A DNA stretch of 64,000 bases. It comes from RPRC01 sp034933285 (GTDB lineage Bacteria > Desulfobacterota > Desulfuromonadia > Geobacterales > Geobacteraceae). Position numbers and translations under genes: made by a program. The notes under the pieces were generated by a model that searched no databases, was not told the origin of the DNA, and saw only the letters and a program-made list of their open reading frames with translations. Location: positions 1-64,000 of the forward strand of contig JAYFNT010000010.1 in the NCBI GenBank assembly GCA_034933285.1, given 5' to 3'. Below are positions 1 through 7,905 of this stretch, piece after piece (positions within the stretch are counted from its first letter, which is position 1; each line of letters begins with the position of its first letter).

Positions 1-1
1 A

Positions 2-952
2 TTCGTGTGCGGCGAAGAGACCGCGCTTCTGAACTCCATCGAGGGACAGCGCGGCATGCCGCGGGTACGTCCTCCGTTTCCGGCGCACAAGGGCCTGTGG
101 CAGAAGCCGACCTGCCTGAACAACGTGGAGACCTTCGCCAATATTCCCTTTATCATCAGAAAGGGCGGAGAATGGTACGCATCCATGGGCACCGAGAAGA
201 GCAAGGGGAGCAAGGTATTCTGCCTCACCGGCAAGATCAACAACACCGGTTTGTGCGAAGTTCCCATGGGGATCACCATGGGCGAGATCCTCAACGACAT
301 CGCCGGCGGCATCAAGGAAGGCAAGAAGTTCAAGGCGGTACAGAGCGGCGGGCCATCCGGCGGCTGCCTGCCCACCGAGCAGCTTAACCTGCCCATCGAC
401 TACGACTCGCTGATATCCGCGGGCGCCATGATGGGATCGGGCGGTCTGGTGTTCATGGACGAGACCACCTGCATGGTGGACGTAGCCAAGTTCTTCCTCA
501 ACTTCACGCAGCTGGAGTCGTGCGGCAAGTGCACCCCGTGCCGCGAGGGAACGAAGCGTCTTCTGGAGACCCTGATCCGCATCACCGAAGGCGCGGGAAC
601 GCCGGAAGACATTCCGAAACTGGAGCGCCTGGCCAAGGTGATCAAGAGCTCGGCGCTGTGCGCACTGGGGCAGACCGCGCCGAACCCGGTCATGACCACC
701 CTGCGCTACTTCCGCGACGAGTACGAAGCGCACATCAATGACAAGAAGTGCCCCGCGGGCGTGTGCGCGGCGCTGTTGACCTACGTGATCCTGGCGGACA
801 AGTGCGTGGGCTGCGGGATGTGCCTCAAGGCCTGTCCGGTCGGCGCCATTTCCGGCGAGAAGAAGGCGGTCCACAAGATCGACGCAAGCAAGTGCATCAA
901 GTGCGGCGCCTGCATGCCGACCTGCAAGCTGAACGCGATCGCCAAGGCATAG
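2..952 (+). CDS. NuoF/HydB-like flavoprotein subunit, C-terminal part (partial)
   Basis: This is the end of a NADH-binding diaphorase subunit of the NuoF/HydB/HylB type; its 5' end lies outside the window and the frame is open from base 2. The visible part holds the end of the FMN/NADH domain (FVCGEETALLNSIEG), a soluble-ligand-binding beta-grasp segment, and the NuoF 4Fe-4S site ESCGKCTPCREG. A two-cluster ferredoxin tail follows (CVGCGMCLKACP and CIKCGACMPTC). That tail is typical of soluble hydrogenase or formate dehydrogenase diaphorases and is not found in NuoF of complex I. The next gene, 42 bases downstream, is a NuoG-like iron-sulfur protein, so the two probably form one electron-transfer module. 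The formate genes downstream suggest an NAD(P)-linked formate dehydrogenase, but no catalytic subunit is in view; a Bam- or Sfr-type role is an alternative. Confidence 0.9.
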   Translation, partial: FVCGEETALLNSIEGQRGMPRVRPPFPAHKGLWQKPTCLNNVETFANIPFIIRKGGEWYASMGTEKSKGSKVFCLTGKINNTGLCEVPMGITMGEILNDIAGGIKEGKKFKAVQSGGPSGGCLPTEQLNLPIDYDSLISAGAMMGSGGLVFMDETTCMVDVAKFFLNFTQLESCGKCTPCREGTKRLLETLIRITEGAGTPEDIPKLERLAKVIKSSALCALGQTAPNPVMTTLRYFRDEYEAHINDKKCPAGVCAALLTYVILADKCVGCGMCLKACPVGAISGEKKAVHKIDASKCIKCGACMPTCKLNAIAKA

Positions 953-994
953 TAATAACAGTCAATAACCCTTATTAATAAGGAGGAAATACAA

Positions 995-1912
995 TTGTCC
1001 ACTGTCACTCTTACCATTAATGGCCAAGAGGTTACGGTTCCCGCCGGTACAACGGTGCTGGATGCAGCTTTGGGAGCTGGTATCTTCATACCGACATTCT
1101 GCCATGACCCCAACTATCCGGGTTACGGCGGATGCCGCATATGTGTTGTTGAAATCAAGGGCGCGCGCAATATGCCGGCATCCTGCGTAACTGCCTGTGC
1201 CAACGGCATGGTTGTCGAAACCGAGTCTCCTGCCGTCGTGGAAACCAGGAAGACCATCCTCGAGCTGATGCTGGCCAACCACCCGACCGATTGCCTGACC
1301 TGCGAGAAGGGCGGCGATTGCCGTCTGCAGGACTATGCATTCCGTTATGACGTGAAAGGCGCGAGTTTTGGTGGCGCGAAGAAAGACCACCCGCTGGACA
1401 AGTCCAATCCGTACATCGACCGGGATATGAACAAATGCATTCTGTGCGGAAGATGCGTCAGGTCCTGTAACGATGTTGAAGAGCGTTCGGTAATCAATTT
1501 AGCCTACCGCGGTTTCAATACGAAGGTTGCAACTGCCATGGATTCCGATCTTGCCGAGTCGGCATGCGTTTCCTGTTCGCGCTGCGTTGCAGTGTGCCCG
1601 GTCGGCGCTCTTACCTACACTTCACTTGCCGGCAAGGGTCGCGTTTGGGAAGTGCAAAAAGAGCAGGTTACCTGCGGCTGGTGCGAATCGGGCTGCCTGT
1701 TCGACCTGGTCAAGAAGGACGGCAAGGTCATCGGCGTAGTCGCCAAGGCATCCGGTGAAGGAAGACCGCTCTGCCTGAAGGGAAGACTGGGCATGGAACT
1801 CCGTTATAATGACCAGCCGCTGAAACCCATGCTGAAGAAGGACGACGAGTACGTGGAAGTGTCCTGGGTCGAAGCCCTGGGCCTGGACGATATAATGGAA
1901 AAACTGAAATAG
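995..1912 (+). CDS. NuoG/FdhA-like iron-sulfur subunit without catalytic domain
   Basis: A 305-residue electron-transfer subunit that starts at TTG after an AGGAGG site at 981-986. The domain order is that of the N-terminus of NuoG or NAD-linked FdhA. First comes a 2Fe-2S plant-type ferredoxin site (GYGGCRICVVE), then the His/Cys-liganded segment (TCEKGGDCRLQDYA), then two 4Fe-4S sites (CILCGRCVRSC and CVSCSRCVAVC). Last is the 4Fe-4S cap of molybdopterin oxidoreductases (VTCGWCESGC, then GRPLCLKG). The protein stops about 40 residues after that cap, and a terminator follows, so the molybdopterin catalytic domain is absent and not just out of frame. HylA-like subunits of formate dehydrogenase complexes are comparable. 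The partner catalytic protein is probably upstream of the window. Confidence 0.85.
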   Translation: MSTVTLTINGQEVTVPAGTTVLDAALGAGIFIPTFCHDPNYPGYGGCRICVVEIKGARNMPASCVTACANGMVVETESPAVVETRKTILELMLANHPTDCLTCEKGGDCRLQDYAFRYDVKGASFGGAKKDHPLDKSNPYIDRDMNKCILCGRCVRSCNDVEERSVINLAYRGFNTKVATAMDSDLAESACVSCSRCVAVCPVGALTYTSLAGKGRVWEVQKEQVTCGWCESGCLFDLVKKDGKVIGVVAKASGEGRPLCLKGRLGMELRYNDQPLKPMLKKDDEYVEVSWVEALGLDDIMEKLK

Positions 1913-1920
1913 TGATTGAT

Positions 1921-1962
1921 AAGGCGGTCATCTGTTTTGACTGATAGGTGACCGCCTTTTGT
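1921..1962 (+). terminator. Rho-independent terminator after the NuoG-like gene
   Basis: AAGGCGGTCA (1921-1930) pairs with TGACCGCCTT (1949-1958), followed by TTTTGTT. It begins eight bases after the stop codon and closes the diaphorase operon. Confidence 0.8.
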
Positions 1963-2060
1963 TAGATTTTATTCAAAATGTCATAAAACACGATTTTGTG
2001 CTTCAAATTTTTTCGTCTCTAGAGTAGTATGGCGCAAATTTCTTTTTAGGGGGAGGAGCA

Positions 2061-3326
2061 ATGAGTAACGAGAATTTGATGTCAAAACGGTGGTTGATCG
2101 CCATCTCGGGTGTAGTCATTATGACTATACTTGGCACCGTGTATGCCTGGTCGGTGTTCGTCAAGCCGATCACAGAGCTGCCCTACGGGTGGGACAAAGC
2201 ATCCGTTGCGGTAGTATTCATGATCATCATCGGCATGATCGGCCTGTCCGCTGCATTCGGCGGGATCCTGGTGGACAAGAAGGGACCGAAGTTCGTCTGC
2301 ACTCTGGGCGTTATCATGTACGGAATCGGCGTCCTTCTGGGCGGCGTAGCCCTTAACGCCGGCAACATCTGGCTGCTCTACATCGGCTACGGCGTGATCG
2401 GCGGCGCGGGTAACGGCCTTGCCTATGTAGTGCCCATCGCGACCCTGATCCGTTGGTTCCCTGACAGGCGCGGTCTCATTACCGGCATGTCGGTCATGGG
2501 CTTCGGCCTCGGCGCATTCTTCATCGGTAAGATCGTACCGGGTCTGATCAACAACATGGGCGTTGCCAATGCATTCTTTGTTCTCGGTGTCGTCTATCTG
2601 ATCGTCAACGTACTGGCTGCCATGGTTCTCAGCAATCCTCCCGCAGGTTGGCTGCCTGACGGTTTTACTCCTTCGTCATCGACAGTTTCCGCCGCTGATT
2701 CGTTCAGTTGGGCTGAGGCGAAGAAGACTCCCCAGTGGTACATGATCTGGGGCATGCTGTTCCTGAACATCAGCGCCGGCATGGGTCTCCTTTCAAAGCT
2801 TTCTCCCATGGCCCAGGATGTAATCAAGGCAGCCCAAGGCATTACCGATGCCAAGCAACTGGCCGTCGCCGGCGGCGCCGTACTTGCTACCGCCTCCATC
2901 TTCAACGGCCTCGGCCGCCTGTTCTGGGCCGCTGTTTCCGACAAGATCGGCCGCAAGAATGTCTTCCTGACCATGTTCGCAACCCAGGCGGCACTGTACT
3001 TCTACCTGCCGCAGGTTAAAGACCCCATGATGTTCACCGTCATCGCCTGTTACCTGCTTGCCTGTCTCGGCGGTGGCTTCGCGGTTATGCCTGCCTTTGC
3101 CGCTGACTCTTTCGGTCCGACCTATATCGGCAAGGTATACGGCTTCGTGCTGACTGCATGGGGCGCAGCCGGTGTGGCCGGCGGTCTTGCGTTCGCCAAG
3201 TTCGACAAGCAGCAGGCCCTCTACACGGCAGCCGGTCTCCTGATTACCGGGTTCGTGGTTGCCTTCCTGTTCCAGCGTCCCAAGCACGTGTCCCACTACA
3301 AGGCGGCACAGCCGGCTGCTGAATAA
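2061..3326 (+). CDS. OFA-type (oxalate/formate antiporter family) MFS transporter
   Basis: A 421-residue integral membrane protein with about 12 hydrophobic segments, preceded by the strong ribosome site GGGGGAGGAG. The N-terminus (SGVVIMTILGTVYAWSVFVKP) and the GAGNGLAYVVPIATLIRWFPDRRG segment between helices 4 and 5 are hallmarks of the oxalate:formate antiporter branch of the major facilitator superfamily. Members move small monocarboxylates or dicarboxylates such as oxalate, formate, lactate or pyruvate. A second MFS loop motif (GRLFWAAVSDKIGRKN) marks the start of the C-terminal half. The gene is isolated between two terminators, so it is probably transcribed alone. Its place between formate dehydrogenase-type genes and fdhD makes formate a reasonable substrate, but sequence alone does not settle this. 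Confidence 0.88.
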   Translation: MSNENLMSKRWLIAISGVVIMTILGTVYAWSVFVKPITELPYGWDKASVAVVFMIIIGMIGLSAAFGGILVDKKGPKFVCTLGVIMYGIGVLLGGVALNAGNIWLLYIGYGVIGGAGNGLAYVVPIATLIRWFPDRRGLITGMSVMGFGLGAFFIGKIVPGLINNMGVANAFFVLGVVYLIVNVLAAMVLSNPPAGWLPDGFTPSSSTVSAADSFSWAEAKKTPQWYMIWGMLFLNISAGMGLLSKLSPMAQDVIKAAQGITDAKQLAVAGGAVLATASIFNGLGRLFWAAVSDKIGRKNVFLTMFATQAALYFYLPQVKDPMMFTVIACYLLACLGGGFAVMPAFAADSFGPTYIGKVYGFVLTAWGAAGVAGGLAFAKFDKQQALYTAAGLLITGFVVAFLFQRPKHVSHYKAAQPAAE

Positions 3327-3360
3327 GCTGCAGATACGAAAGTTGGATATTATACTGGTT

Positions 3361-3399
3361 TGAAAACATGGGGCCTCCTAGCGAGGCCCCATGTTTTCA
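3361..3399. terminator. Bidirectional hairpin terminator after the MFS gene
   Basis: A perfect 17-bp stem: 3361-3377 pairs with 3383-3399 around the 5-base loop CTAGC. It is flanked by A-rich and T-rich sides, so it can stop transcription from either direction. Confidence 0.88.
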
Positions 3400-3544
3400 T
3401 CCACGATTTGAGTTGTCTGCCCACAGCTTTTGTAGAAATCCTGGCCATATCTTGGTAATTCTATGGCAGACGGACTGTTATTCTCTGCACAATTGTCTGT
3501 CGAATCACTTCAATGTAACGATCACATGACGGGAGGAATTGGAA

Positions 3545-4159
3545 ATGATAGAAAAAAACGTTCTTGCTGACTTCTGTGGAAAAGTATCGGAACCGGTCAT
3601 AGATTCCACTACTTATGTTCATCCGCTTGCATCCGTAATCGGTAATGTCATACTTGGCAAAAACATCATGGTTTCACCGACCGCATCCATAAGGGGTGAC
3701 GAAGGCCAGCCGCTGTTTGTCGGAGATGGCTCAAATGTACAGGACGGCGTGGTCATTCATGGCCTGGAAACGGAAATGAACGGCAGTCCGGTGGAAAAAA
3801 ACCTGTATGAAGTTGACGGCGCAAAATACGGGGTGTATGTCGGGAAACGCGTCTCCATGGCTCACCAGGTGCAGATTCATGGCCCCGCGGTCGTAATGGA
3901 CGATACCTTTGTCGGCATGAAGTCCATGGTTTTCAAGGCGCGCGTCGGCAGGAACTGCGTCATCGAACCCGCGTCCCTTGTAATGGGCGTTTCCGTGGCT
4001 GACGGGAGGTACGTGCCTGCCGGTTCGGTCATCAAGACCCAGCAGCAGGCTGACGAACTGCCGGTAATCACTGAAGATTATCCCTTCAAAAACATGAACA
4101 AGGGCGTCGTGCACGTGAATACCGCTCTTGCCAAAGGCTATCTGGCTGCGGCAAAATAA
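3545..4159 (+). CDS. cam: Gamma-class carbonic anhydrase, Cam type
   Basis: Predicted zinc or iron enzyme that interconverts CO2 and bicarbonate. The 204-residue protein is a left-handed beta-helix with hexapeptide repeats. The metal ligands of archaeal Cam are all present: His72 (VVIHG), His107 and His112 (MAHQVQIH, with Cam's five-residue spacing). A glutamate sits three residues after the first ligand (HGLE), matching the proton-shuttle position of Cam, and the acidic insertion after it (ETEMNGSPVEKN) is also kept. This makes it a Cam-type enzyme and not the shorter CamH type. No signal peptide is seen, so it should be cytoplasmic. ATG 3545 is preferred over TTG 3539 because GGGAGGA (3531-3537) is well spaced for it. 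The neighbours suggest handling of CO2 made from formate. Confidence 0.88.
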   Translation: MIEKNVLADFCGKVSEPVIDSTTYVHPLASVIGNVILGKNIMVSPTASIRGDEGQPLFVGDGSNVQDGVVIHGLETEMNGSPVEKNLYEVDGAKYGVYVGKRVSMAHQVQIHGPAVVMDDTFVGMKSMVFKARVGRNCVIEPASLVMGVSVADGRYVPAGSVIKTQQQADELPVITEDYPFKNMNKGVVHVNTALAKGYLAAAK

Positions 4160-4202
4160 AGCAAGATCGTAAATTCTCATTTTAATTGGCAACGAGGAGA
4201 GA

Positions 4203-5660
4203 ATGAACAAGAGGAAACAGAATTTCTCCTGTGATGCGGGGCAGGTATTGCGGTTTGAGAGAGGAAAGATATTTGCGGTGGACCATGAGGCCATACAGGA
4301 GTACTCCCTGACGCTCATGGTGAACGGGCGGGAATTTGCAACCCTGATCAGCTCTCCACATGAACTTGATTTCCTCGTAGCCGGCGTTCTTCGGCTGCAG
4401 GGCCTTGTCGCCAATGCAGAAGACTTTCAGATGCTCAGCATCAGCCAGGACCTGGGCATTGCGAATATAACCGTCAAGGGGGATCTGCCGGCGAAGATCA
4501 AGCCGGCGCTTTCCTCCGGATGCGGCGCTGATTTGTCCATGAAACTTGCCGAACGGGCGACGAGACGAACTGCGGATCTGCGCGAAGCTGAAAATCATAT
4601 TTTCCCTGACGATCTCTTTCTTCTCATGGAGCAGATGACCAGGCAGGCAGGAGAATCCCGGAAGACCGGCTTCATCCACTCGGCCGCGGTGGGGGAGGGG
4701 AGGCAGCTTATCCTCTACAGCGAGGATATAGGCCGACACAATACCATTGATCGGATTGCCGGAGAGTCGCTCCTCAAGGGCGTCGACCTGAGCGGAAAGG
4801 TCCTTCTCGTTTCAGGCAGGGTTTCTTCGGAAACAGTCGCCAAAGCCGCCATGCTGGGCATTTGCCTCATTGTTTCCCGCACTTCGCCAACGGACCGCGC
4901 AGTGCGTCTTGCCCATGAAAACGGGATGACGCTCGTGGGATGCCTCGGGGGGGCTGGATTCAATGTCCACACCCATCCCCAAATCTTTGCTCCTTCACCG
5001 ATTGACCAGTTGACGGAAGGTGTTACGGCGGTAATACTTGCCGGCGGCAACTCAACCCGTATGAAAAACAACAAAGCGTTGCTGCCGTACAGCGGCGAAC
5101 TCTTCATAGAGCGCATACACCGACAGCTGGCCGAGATTTTTCGTGATGTGATTCTTGTCACCAACACTCCCGAGCTTTACCGCTTTCTGCCCTGCAGGAT
5201 CGTGCAGGACATCTATCCCGCAAAATGTTCCCTTGCCGGAATTCACGCAGGACTTGCCCACAGCGCCACACCATATATTTTCACGGTTGCCTGTGACATG
5301 CCTTATCTGAACCCCGCGCTCATCCGCCTTATCCTGTCCAGAAGACAGGGTTTTGATGTCGTTATTCCGGAAAGCGACGGTGGTTTGGAGCCTCTTCACG
5401 CTCTCTATGGCAAAGGGTGTCTGCCGGCGATGGAAATGGCCCTGGCCGAAGGTTGCGGAAGGATCGTCGACTGTTTCGAACCGGAAAAGGTTGTCGTGGT
5501 TTCCAGCGATGACGTGGCTAGGCTGGATCCCACATTCCTGTCATTCCGCAACATAAACACTCCTGAGGAATACTTCCGCTTCAGGGAGGAAATGCAGCTT
5601 CAAAGTGAAGAAACATGCAGTGACGACTTCTTCCCGCTTGCCGATTCCTCCCGGAAGTAG
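4203..5660 (+). CDS. FdhD-MobA fusion: formate dehydrogenase sulfurtransferase plus molybdenum cofactor guanylyltransferase
   Basis: A 485-residue fusion. Residues 1 to about 265 are FdhD, which hands sulfur from a cysteine desulfurase to the molybdenum cofactor of formate dehydrogenase; the signature segment around LLVSGRVSSETVAKAAMLG is clear. Residues 272-485 are MobA, which joins GMP to molybdopterin, with the loop VILAGGNSTRMKNNKALLP. In E. coli FdhD two cysteines (CxxC) sit in the flexible loop. Here only one remains (SSGCGAD, Cys107), a variant worth noting. The start has a good site (GAGGAGAGA) and lies 43 bases after cam. Fusing the two steps would couple nucleotide attachment and sulfuration of the cofactor, which supports a molybdenum or tungsten formate dehydrogenase in this organism. 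Confidence 0.9.
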   Translation: MNKRKQNFSCDAGQVLRFERGKIFAVDHEAIQEYSLTLMVNGREFATLISSPHELDFLVAGVLRLQGLVANAEDFQMLSISQDLGIANITVKGDLPAKIKPALSSGCGADLSMKLAERATRRTADLREAENHIFPDDLFLLMEQMTRQAGESRKTGFIHSAAVGEGRQLILYSEDIGRHNTIDRIAGESLLKGVDLSGKVLLVSGRVSSETVAKAAMLGICLIVSRTSPTDRAVRLAHENGMTLVGCLGGAGFNVHTHPQIFAPSPIDQLTEGVTAVILAGGNSTRMKNNKALLPYSGELFIERIHRQLAEIFRDVILVTNTPELYRFLPCRIVQDIYPAKCSLAGIHAGLAHSATPYIFTVACDMPYLNPALIRLILSRRQGFDVVIPESDGGLEPLHALYGKGCLPAMEMALAEGCGRIVDCFEPEKVVVVSSDDVARLDPTFLSFRNINTPEEYFRFREEMQLQSEETCSDDFFPLADSSRK

Positions 5661-5703
5661 ATCAACAATTAAGGAAGCAGGACTTCTGCATTGGAGGTGG
5701 CAC

Positions 5704-6150
5704 TTGTTCAAACCGGCCAGAATTCTCGTGCCGACGGACATGTCGGATGATTCGGACGTAGCTATCCGCCGGGCGTTTGATATTGCCAAGACTTATGATT
5801 CGGAGGCCTTTGTCCTGCATGTCATCACGGATCCGGTCAAGCAGTGTGTCGCAGATTACTGCCTGAGCGATGAAATTGCCGCAGAAATCCACTCCCGCAT
5901 GCTGGAAACCGCGCGCAGCCAGGTGTGGGGGCAGCTGGCCAAATTCGCCAGCATGGGGGTATCTCCGGTAAATGTCGATCTCCGGATCGGGGTTCCACAC
6001 GACGAAATTCTGAAAGATGCCGAGGAAAGGGATGCGGACCTGATCGTCATCGCCACGTTCGGTAAAACCGGGCTTGGAAAGAATTTCATGGGCAGCGTCG
6101 CCCGCCATGTTCTTTCCGGGGCGAAATGCTCGGTTCTTCTGGTCAAGTAG
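5704..6150 (+). CDS. Universal stress protein (UspA family)
   Basis: A 148-residue UspA-fold protein, FKPARILVPTDMSDDSD at the start and GSVARHVLSGAKCSVLLVK at the end, matching the ATP-binding Usp pattern G-2x-G-9x-G-S/T reasonably well. TTG 5704 is chosen because GGAGGTGG (5693-5700) sits just upstream; a longer frame would overlap fdhD-mobA. Usp proteins respond to starvation and redox stress. It faces a broken relative at 6291-6488 on the other strand. Confidence 0.88.
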   Translation: MFKPARILVPTDMSDDSDVAIRRAFDIAKTYDSEAFVLHVITDPVKQCVADYCLSDEIAAEIHSRMLETARSQVWGQLAKFASMGVSPVNVDLRIGVPHDEILKDAEERDADLIVIATFGKTGLGKNFMGSVARHVLSGAKCSVLLVK

Positions 6151-6290
6151 TGTTCAAGAGGGGGAACGGCTCTCTCATCGGCTTCCTAGAGGATCTGGCC
6201 GCAGGGCACCTCGCTCCTTCAACAACAAGGATTGTCTTTGCGGTTTCTTCTCCCACGAGATTTTCGACCTGACTTACCGTGCGCCTTCTA

Positions 6291-6488
6291 TTAACTGTTT
6301 CGTAGATCATCGGCCAATTTCACAGCGAGACAGTAATTAACTGTGCATTGCGTAACGTGTTCGTGAACCACATGGAGCACGAAGACTTCCGAGCCGAGTT
6401 GCTTCGCGATATCGAATCCCTGGCAAATGGCCTTGTCAGCGTGATTAGACATGTCTGTGGGAATGAGAATTCTTGTTGGTTTGAACAT
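6291..6488 (-). pseudogene. Truncated universal stress protein
   Basis: The 65-residue frame begins FKPTRILIPTDMSNHADKA and runs to LADDLRNS-stop. It matches the first 65 or so residues of the Usp at 5704-6150 closely (for example VLHVV and YCLAVKLAD against VLHVI and YCLSDEIAA). The other half of the fold, including the nucleotide-binding loop, is missing, and reading on in the other frames does not restore it. A ribosome site (GGGAGAAAG) precedes it. It is most simply a decayed duplicate in opposite orientation. Confidence 0.7.
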
Positions 6489-6668
6489 TGTGCTTTCTCC
6501 CGTTCGCCCGAAGTGGTGATGAGTCGCACAAAGTTTTCAGGGGCTCGACCGTCAATCTTTCGATCAAAGCATTATCCCGTATAGTTTCTCTGTAAATAAT
6601 TTGGACACAAATTATTAAATGTCAATTGCTCTTGGTGTTTTGCGATAGGGCAGGTATGGAAACCTAAG

Positions 6669-7829
6669 CTATTTTGATCGGTCCCGTTGCTTGTTTACCC
6701 CGACGAGGCGGGCAAGTATCAATGCCAACGGAAAGGCAGCAATGCTCAGCATTGCGCCCATCTTGGCGGCTCCCTGGATTATAAGGTCGGTGAATGCCTC
6801 ACCTGCAACGAAGAGGGAAACGGTGAAGCCGATGCCGGCGATCAGCCCCGCCACGAGCAGATCCCGGTTTTCCATGCCGGTTGGCAGAGGAAATCCGAGC
6901 TGTTTTCCCAGATAGCCAAATAGAAAAATCCCGAACGTTTTGCCGATTATGAGGGATGTCAGGACAAGCCAGGTGCCGGTACCGATTGCTGAAAAAACCA
7001 CACCTGCGTTGGCCAGTCCGAACAGGAACAATCCGAAATCCACGATGATTTTCCACTCGTGCTCGAAACGCGCCAGTGTTGAGTGGTCCCGGCTGTCAGC
7101 CTCGAACATGTGTCGGGTTTCTTTCCAGGGATGGGGCAGTAAAGGGACTATGAATACAAGTGCCAAAGCAGGATGGAGATGTGACAGGTGTAGCCCGAAC
7201 CAACTGGCCGAACCACCCAGTGCTAAGTATGGCCAGTAGCTCCTGACCTTCATTTTTCGCAGTATAAAGGCTGAAAGCGTTCCCAGTACGGTCAATAACA
7301 GCCAGTGCGGCGCTACGGGAATAGACGGGTCGGGGTAGAAGATCGCGATGATGGCAAGACCAATGGCGTCGTCAGCTATTGCCAGCAGAAGAAGGTAGGC
7401 AATCACCGGGTGATTGTTGCCGAACACCAGTCGTGCAGCGAGCCATGCGAGGGCGATATCGGTGGCTGTTGGGATACCCCAGCCCCTATTCAGTTCCGCA
7501 GCGCAGAACAGGTAATTCACGAGGAAATAGACTCCTATGGGGCCCAGTACTCCGCCGAGGGTTGCGAGAAGAGGGTTCACCGCTTTCTTCAGCGGGCTGA
7601 GGTCTCCGCCGGGAAGGCAGCTCTGGGTTATTTCCACCGCTGCGATACCGAAGAAGAAGACCATGAACAGTTCGTTGGCGATGAAGTGAAAGCTGAACGG
7701 ACCGAAAAAGTGGTCATGATCGAAATGGGCGTAACCGGCTGGATCAACATTTGCCCAGATGACAGCAGTCACAGTACCGAGGATGAGCGGTATTGAGAAC
7801 TCCCGCAGGAGATTGATTTTTTGTTTCAC
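6669..7829 (-). CDS. nhaA: Na+/H+ antiporter NhaA
   Basis: A 386-residue antiporter of the inner membrane that exchanges cytoplasmic Na+ for protons. Family marks are GWGIPTATDIALA and the essential aspartate pair in AIADDAIG, with GIGFTVSLFVAGEAF near the end. About eleven hydrophobic segments are visible and the length is normal for NhaA. It lies 76 bases after the membrane-bound trehalose phosphate synthase gene and reads in the same direction, so it probably shares the osmotic-stress operon. That pairs sodium extrusion with compatible-solute synthesis. Confidence 0.93.
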   Translation of the reverse strand: MKQKINLLREFSIPLILGTVTAVIWANVDPAGYAHFDHDHFFGPFSFHFIANELFMVFFFGIAAVEITQSCLPGGDLSPLKKAVNPLLATLGGVLGPIGVYFLVNYLFCAAELNRGWGIPTATDIALAWLAARLVFGNNHPVIAYLLLLAIADDAIGLAIIAIFYPDPSIPVAPHWLLLTVLGTLSAFILRKMKVRSYWPYLALGGSASWFGLHLSHLHPALALVFIVPLLPHPWKETRHMFEADSRDHSTLARFEHEWKIIVDFGLFLFGLANAGVVFSAIGTGTWLVLTSLIIGKTFGIFLFGYLGKQLGFPLPTGMENRDLLVAGLIAGIGFTVSLFVAGEAFTDLIIQGAAKMGAMLSIAAFPLALILARLVGVNKQRDRSK

Positions 7830-7905
7830 TCATTTCCCTCCAGAAATACTGTTACTATTCAATATTCATCCCTTGTCATATTCATCTCGCCATCACCAAG
7901 ATGGT

